From assembly GCA_945863205.1 (NCBI GenBank), contig CAMAZK010000010.1:1-44839 (forward strand): a stretch of DNA of 44,839 bases, in the 5' to 3' direction. Below the pieces are notes generated by a model that did not search any database, was not told the DNA's origin, and was given only the letters and a program-made list of their open reading frames with translations. Origin of the DNA: Akkermansia muciniphila. Lineage in GTDB: Bacteria; Verrucomicrobiota; Verrucomicrobiia; Verrucomicrobiales; Verrucomicrobiaceae. Both the position numbers and the translations under genes were made by a program. Numbering within the stretch: position 1 is the stretch's first letter; each line of letters starts with the position of its first letter. Positions 41,283-44,839 of this stretch are shown piece after piece.

Positions 41283-43213
41283 CCGGCTTCTTCAATCCCT
41301 CCCGCGCCCGTCCGGCGCACGAGATGACCGCCATCGTCACCGCGATGACGGACGCCATCCTTTTGCGCGGACCGGATGATGCCGGCGCGTGGGTGGATGC
41401 GGAAACCGGCATCGCGCTCGGGCATCGCCGGCTCTCGATTCTCGATCTCTCGCCGCTCGGTCATCAGCCGATGGCCAGCGCCGATCAGCGCTTCCAGATC
41501 GTCTTCAACGGCGAGATCTACAACTTCCAGGACCTCCGCTCCGAACTCGAGAAGCACGGCCACACCTGGCGCGGTCATTCGGACACCGAAGTCATGCTGG
41601 CGGCCTTTTGCCAATGGGGCGTCGTCGCCGCCACGAAGCGCTTCAACGGCATGTTCGCCTTCGCCGTGTGGGACCGGCAGGACCGCGTGCTGCACCTCGG
41701 ACGCGACCGCCTGGGCGAAAAACCGCTCTACTACGGCTGGGTAGGAGAGACGTTCGTGTTTGCCTCCGAATTGAAGGCCATCCAGCGCTTTCCCGGTTTC
41801 CACGCCGCCGTGGATCGTGAGGCGCTCACCTCCCTGCTGCGCTACAACTACATCCCCGATCCGCTCTGCATTTACGAGGGCTTCAAAAAGCTGCCGCCCG
41901 CCGGACTGCTCACGCTCAAAGCCCCGGGCGAGCGCCCCGCACCCGGCCACTACTGGAGCCTGCCGCAGGTCGTCGAGCACGGCGTCGACAATCCCTTCCG
42001 CGGATCCGATGCGGAGGCCATCAACGAATTCGAAGCGCTGCTGAAGAAGGCCGTGGGCATGCGCATGATCTCCGACGTGCCGCTGGGTGCGTTCCTCAGC
42101 GGCGGGGTCGATTCCTCGCTCATCGTGGCGATGATGCAGCAGCAGAGTGCGCGTCCGGTGCGCACCTTCACCATCGGATTCCACGAAAAGGAGCACAACG
42201 AGGCCGAATTCGCGAAGGACGTGGCGAAGCACCTCGGTACCGACCACACGGAGATGTACGTCACCGGCGAGGACGCGCTGAACGTCATCCCGCAGCTTCC
42301 GGAACTCTATGACGAGCCGTTTTCCGACTACTCGCAGATCCCGACACACCTGGTCTGCAAAATGGCCCGCGAGCATGTGACGGTCGCGCTCAGCGGCGAT
42401 GCGGGCGATGAACTCTTCGGCGGCTACGAACGCTACGCCGTGGGCCGCAGCCTCTGGAACAAGATTTCCTGGATGCCTTCCCCGGTGAAGAGAATGACCG
42501 CCGGCATGCTGACAGCGCTGCCGCCGAAGGTGCTGAACACTCTGGGCTCAAAGCTCCTGCCGAAGCGCCTGCGCCACATCCCGCTCGGCGACAAGCTGCA
42601 CAAGCTCGCGGAAGTCGTCGCCGCGCCGGGCATGGAGACGCTTTACCTCAATCTCATGTCCCACTGGAAACAGCCGCAGGACATCGTCATCGACGGCAAA
42701 GATCCCGTGACCGCGATCACGGACACCGCCTTTTGGCCGCGCGTGAGCGACTTCACGCACCGCATGATGCACCTCGACATGGAGACCTACCTGCCGGGCG
42801 ATATTTTAACCAAAGTGGACCGCGCCGCGATGGGTGTGAGCCTGGAGGGCCGCATCCCGCTGCTCGACACGGACATCATCGAATTCGCCTGGCGCATTCC
42901 CTTCCACATGAAGGTGCGTGACGGTCGCGGAAAATGGCTGATGCGCGAGACGCTCTACAAGCATGTCCCCAAAGCGCTCATCGACCGGCCGAAGCGTGGC
43001 TTTGGCATTCCGCTGGATGTCTGGCTGCGTGGTCCGCTGCGCGAGTGGGCGGAGGATCTGCTCAGCGAATCGCGCCTGAGACGCGAAGGCTTCTTCCACC
43101 CCGCACCGATCCGCCAAAAGTGGGCCGAGCATCTGAGCGGCACGCGGAACTGGCACTTCTATCTCTGGGACGTGCTCATGTTCCAGGCCTGGCGGCAACA
43201 CACCCTCGCATGA
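41270..43213 (+). CDS. asnB: glutamine-dependent asparagine synthase-type amidotransferase
   Basis: A 647-aa protein starting MCGIAGFFNPSR; Cys2 is the glutaminase nucleophile after Met removal. N-terminal GATase domain: GHRRLSILDLSPLGHQPM, FNGEIYNFQDLRSELE. C-terminal synthase: LSGGVDSSLIVAMMQQ (ATP-binding loop, about 276-290), LPELYDEPFSDYSQIPTHLV, ALSGDAGDELFGGYERY. It transfers amide nitrogen from glutamine to an acid; in exosortase-linked and capsule clusters related proteins amidate sugars or sugar acids rather than aspartate. Position between a glycosyltransferase (13-bp overlap) and a polymerase/ligase (ATGA overlap) favours a polysaccharide role. Confidence 0.9.
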   Translation: MCGIAGFFNPSRARPAHEMTAIVTAMTDAILLRGPDDAGAWVDAETGIALGHRRLSILDLSPLGHQPMASADQRFQIVFNGEIYNFQDLRSELEKHGHTWRGHSDTEVMLAAFCQWGVVAATKRFNGMFAFAVWDRQDRVLHLGRDRLGEKPLYYGWVGETFVFASELKAIQRFPGFHAAVDREALTSLLRYNYIPDPLCIYEGFKKLPPAGLLTLKAPGERPAPGHYWSLPQVVEHGVDNPFRGSDAEAINEFEALLKKAVGMRMISDVPLGAFLSGGVDSSLIVAMMQQQSARPVRTFTIGFHEKEHNEAEFAKDVAKHLGTDHTEMYVTGEDALNVIPQLPELYDEPFSDYSQIPTHLVCKMAREHVTVALSGDAGDELFGGYERYAVGRSLWNKISWMPSPVKRMTAGMLTALPPKVLNTLGSKLLPKRLRHIPLGDKLHKLAEVVAAPGMETLYLNLMSHWKQPQDIVIDGKDPVTAITDTAFWPRVSDFTHRMMHLDMETYLPGDILTKVDRAAMGVSLEGRIPLLDTDIIEFAWRIPFHMKVRDGRGKWLMRETLYKHVPKALIDRPKRGFGIPLDVWLRGPLREWAEDLLSESRLRREGFFHPAPIRQKWAEHLSGTRNWHFYLWDVLMFQAWRQHTLA

Positions 43214-44481
43214 ACTTTCCTGGCACCATGCACCGCCCCTCCGGCTGGACCCGCTTTCGCGAGTGGGTCCTGGTCTGGGTGTGCGGCAGCATGCTGGGTG
43301 CGCTGGCTGCGGATGCGGTCATCGGCAGCTACAACGCGGGCATTTCGCCGATCAAACCGGCGCTCTTCACGCTCGCCTCCGTTTTCATGTGCATCACCGT
43401 CTCGCTTTTCAACAAGCCGCGCCTGTGCCTGGCCACGCTGGGCATCGCCCTGCTGCCGGCGGTGCGTTTTTTTGATGCGGCCGTGCTGCGGCGCTTCGAT
43501 TCGTCCTTCCAGGATCAGATCGCCATGGACCTCGCGCGCATGCTGCTCGTGCTGATCGCGATCATCGCCGTGCTCTCCACGGAAAAGTGGGAAAAGACCG
43601 CCCTCTGGGCCGCCGTCTGCGCCATGCTGCTGACGACCGGTTCGGAAATCTACGAGATGCTCGGCTTCGCCACCTTCACGAGCATTCCCGGACGCTACGC
43701 CGGCTTCAACAGTCATCCCAACTTTCCCCCGGTGCTGCTTTGCGAAATGCTGGGCATCGTCTTCGCCCTGTCGAAAAACTTCCGCTTCAACTGCCTCATG
43801 ATCGCCGTAGCGGTGCCGGGCGTGGCGCTGACCTACGGTCGCAGCGGCATGGCCGTGCTGGCGCTGCTGTGCGGGGCCTATGTGCTGCTGAATCTACGGA
43901 AAAATTTCGGCTTCATCATGCTCGTGGCCTCCATCGCTCTGCCGCTGCTGGGTGTCGGCATGGCCGTGCTGCAAAGCCGCACCGAGCAGGGCGTGATGAA
44001 GGACAAAAACACCGCCGACCGGCTGGATGCGATCTACAACCTCGACTTCGACAAGCTCAAGTCGCCCGAGCGCGTGAAGGATCTCAGTGATGCGTGGGAG
44101 GCCGTCCAGGAGAAGCCGCTCTTCGGCCACGGGACCGGCATCTCCGGAACGCTCTACGCACCGCACAACGAATACGTCTCCATCTGGCTTGAAATGGGCA
44201 TTCCTGGCCTGACGCTCTTTGTCGGGACCTGGCTCTGGCTCATCATCCGCAGCGTCCTGACCGGCGGAAAAGCGGGCTATCTCCTCTTTGCCCTGCTGGC
44301 CTACTCGCCGGTGGGCCAGGGCCGCCTCGAAGTGCCGCACTTCAGCCTCGCCATGGTCGCCGCCGCCTGCATCCTGTGGCCGAAGCGCTATGGCTTCACG
44401 CTGCGCTCGCTGAAGAATGCGGAGGCTGCCCCCAGTCCCTTCAGCCTAGCATCGCCCGCCACGGGGAAGCACTCCGCGTGA
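43210..44481 (+). CDS. O-antigen ligase / polymerase-like membrane protein
   Basis: A 423-aa protein from ATG 43210, overlapping the asnB stop as ATGA. About ten hydrophobic helices (VLVWVCGSMLGALAADAV to FSLAMVAAACILWPKRYGF). LTYGRSGMAVLALLCGAYVL and APHNEYVSIWLEMGIPGLTL are the Wzy_C/O-antigen-ligase signatures, with the periplasmic loop between them (TADRLDAIYNLDFDK). It should polymerise or ligate the polysaccharide flipped by the MurJ-like protein. It is the last gene of the operon; a longer open frame upstream (from 42934) lies wholly within asnB and is not the start. Confidence 0.85.
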   Translation: MNFPGTMHRPSGWTRFREWVLVWVCGSMLGALAADAVIGSYNAGISPIKPALFTLASVFMCITVSLFNKPRLCLATLGIALLPAVRFFDAAVLRRFDSSFQDQIAMDLARMLLVLIAIIAVLSTEKWEKTALWAAVCAMLLTTGSEIYEMLGFATFTSIPGRYAGFNSHPNFPPVLLCEMLGIVFALSKNFRFNCLMIAVAVPGVALTYGRSGMAVLALLCGAYVLLNLRKNFGFIMLVASIALPLLGVGMAVLQSRTEQGVMKDKNTADRLDAIYNLDFDKLKSPERVKDLSDAWEAVQEKPLFGHGTGISGTLYAPHNEYVSIWLEMGIPGLTLFVGTWLWLIIRSVLTGGKAGYLLFALLAYSPVGQGRLEVPHFSLAMVAAACILWPKRYGFTLRSLKNAEAAPSPFSLASPATGKHSA

Positions 44482-44520
44482 AGCGCAAAGACTCAAGGTG
44501 AAGGGGACTCTGTCCCCGTC
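44482..44520 (-). repeat. 39-bp hairpin repeat, copy 2, with terminator-like stem
   Basis: Reverse complement of the repeat at 37497-37535 with only a few differences. It contains GGGGAC-TCT-GTCCCC (44503-44517) and separates the convergent O-antigen-ligase-like gene and the right-edge gene, so it may act as a bidirectional terminator. Confidence 0.75.
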
Positions 44521-44521
44521 A

Positions 44522-44839
44522 TCACCGTCCCGGCGGGTTCACTTCCTTCACCGTCGCTCCATGCGTGTCGCTGAGGATGAGCAGCGCAAGCTTCTCGACC
44601 TCGTTGAGTTCCGCAGGCTTCAGCATCTGGTAATCGAGCCCGTTGGCCGGTGCGGCTTCGTAAGGCGCGGGCTGCGGCACCATTCCTTCCGGCGCATTCA
44701 GGCTGGCGTAGTCAAAGCGGCCGCGGAGGTCGGTGTAGCCGTCTTTGAAGAAGCGGACGGTGCCGTTGTTGAGCTTCGCATAGACCTTCACGTAGGCCTT
44801 CGGCAGCGGTTTGTCGGTGGTGACGTCACGCGTTTCGAG
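44522..44839 (-). CDS. C-terminal end of an unidentified large protein (5' part outside window)
   Basis: The minus-strand frame is open from the right edge to a stop at 44522 (106 codons visible). It reads LETRDVTTDKPLPKAYVKVY and ends VKEVNPPGR. Phrases DKPLPKAYVKVYAKLNNG and FFKDGYTDLRGRFDYASLN suggest the tail of a larger exported beta-rich protein of unknown family. A GTG at 44791 gives an 89-aa internal form, but no ribosome site supports it. It is convergent with the polysaccharide operon, separated by the hairpin repeat. Confidence 0.65.
   Translation of the reverse strand, partial: LETRDVTTDKPLPKAYVKVYAKLNNGTVRFFKDGYTDLRGRFDYASLNAPEGMVPQPAPYEAAPANGLDYQMLKPAELNEVEKLALLILSDTHGATVKEVNPPGR

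Noticed and set aside
42934-43209. Longer N-terminus for the O-antigen-ligase-like protein
   Set aside because: It would overlap asnB by about 280 bp; ATG 43210 overlaps the asnB stop as ATGA and begins just before the first membrane helix.

Overview
The window looks like a chromosomal segment of a Verrucomicrobiota bacterium, probably near Verrucomicrobiaceae (Prosthecobacter/Verrucomicrobium-like). The basis is a four-gene Verru_Chthon cassette (proteins A-D), a TIGR03790-type giant protein, PATR/PEP-CTERM surface proteins, a DUF1592/DUF1552 pair, an ECF sigma/FecR pair and GC-rich DNA with few clear Shine-Dalgarno sequences. I cannot place it to genus from sequence alone. I see no rRNA, tRNA, CRISPR array or transposase gene.

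Region 1 (1-3.2 kb): a PATR-type surface protein runs off the left edge, divergent from a LysR regulator. Opposite these lie a ParB-like DGQHR-motif protein, a small helix-turn-helix protein, a possible 31-aa coupled ORF and a gene remnant.

Region 2 (3.2-20.7 kb, minus strand), the most interesting part: cassette A-B-C-D (four prepilin-like proteins with overlapping or nearly overlapping genes), a 1,822-aa TIGR03790-type multidomain protein, and a 1,640-aa PATR protein with a PEP-CTERM tail. Cassette A, the TIGR03790 gene and the PATR gene are each preceded by a copy of one repeat containing a 49-bp block identical in all three copies. Part of that block resembles the sequence just upstream of the divergent ECF sigma gene. 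I infer an autoregulated ECF regulon that makes a pseudopilin-type assembly together with its large surface or secreted partners.

Region 3 (20.7-28.5 kb, plus strand): ECF sigma factor, FecR-like membrane anti-sigma candidate, SGNH hydrolase, DUF1592-type cytochrome-like protein, DUF1552 protein, then a 5'-truncated second copy of the LysR gene. The two LysR copies form direct repeats (about 90% protein identity by eye, no indels over about 645 bp) bracketing about 26 kb.

Region 4 (28.5-35.1 kb, minus strand): six genes for mostly exported proteins: tandem SGNH hydrolase, MORN-type lipoprotein, membrane TrkA-C protein, ceramidase-like protein, SASA esterase and a two-domain metallo-beta-lactamase-fold protein.

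Region 5 (35.1-44.8 kb): GlgX-type debranching enzyme, then an overlapping polysaccharide operon: MurJ/MviN-like flippase, fused double GT4 glycosyltransferase carrying an in-frame palindromic repeat, asparagine-synthase-type amidotransferase and O-antigen-ligase/polymerase-like protein. Copies of a 39-bp hairpin repeat, in inverted orientation, lie before and after this operon. A minus-strand gene runs off the right edge.
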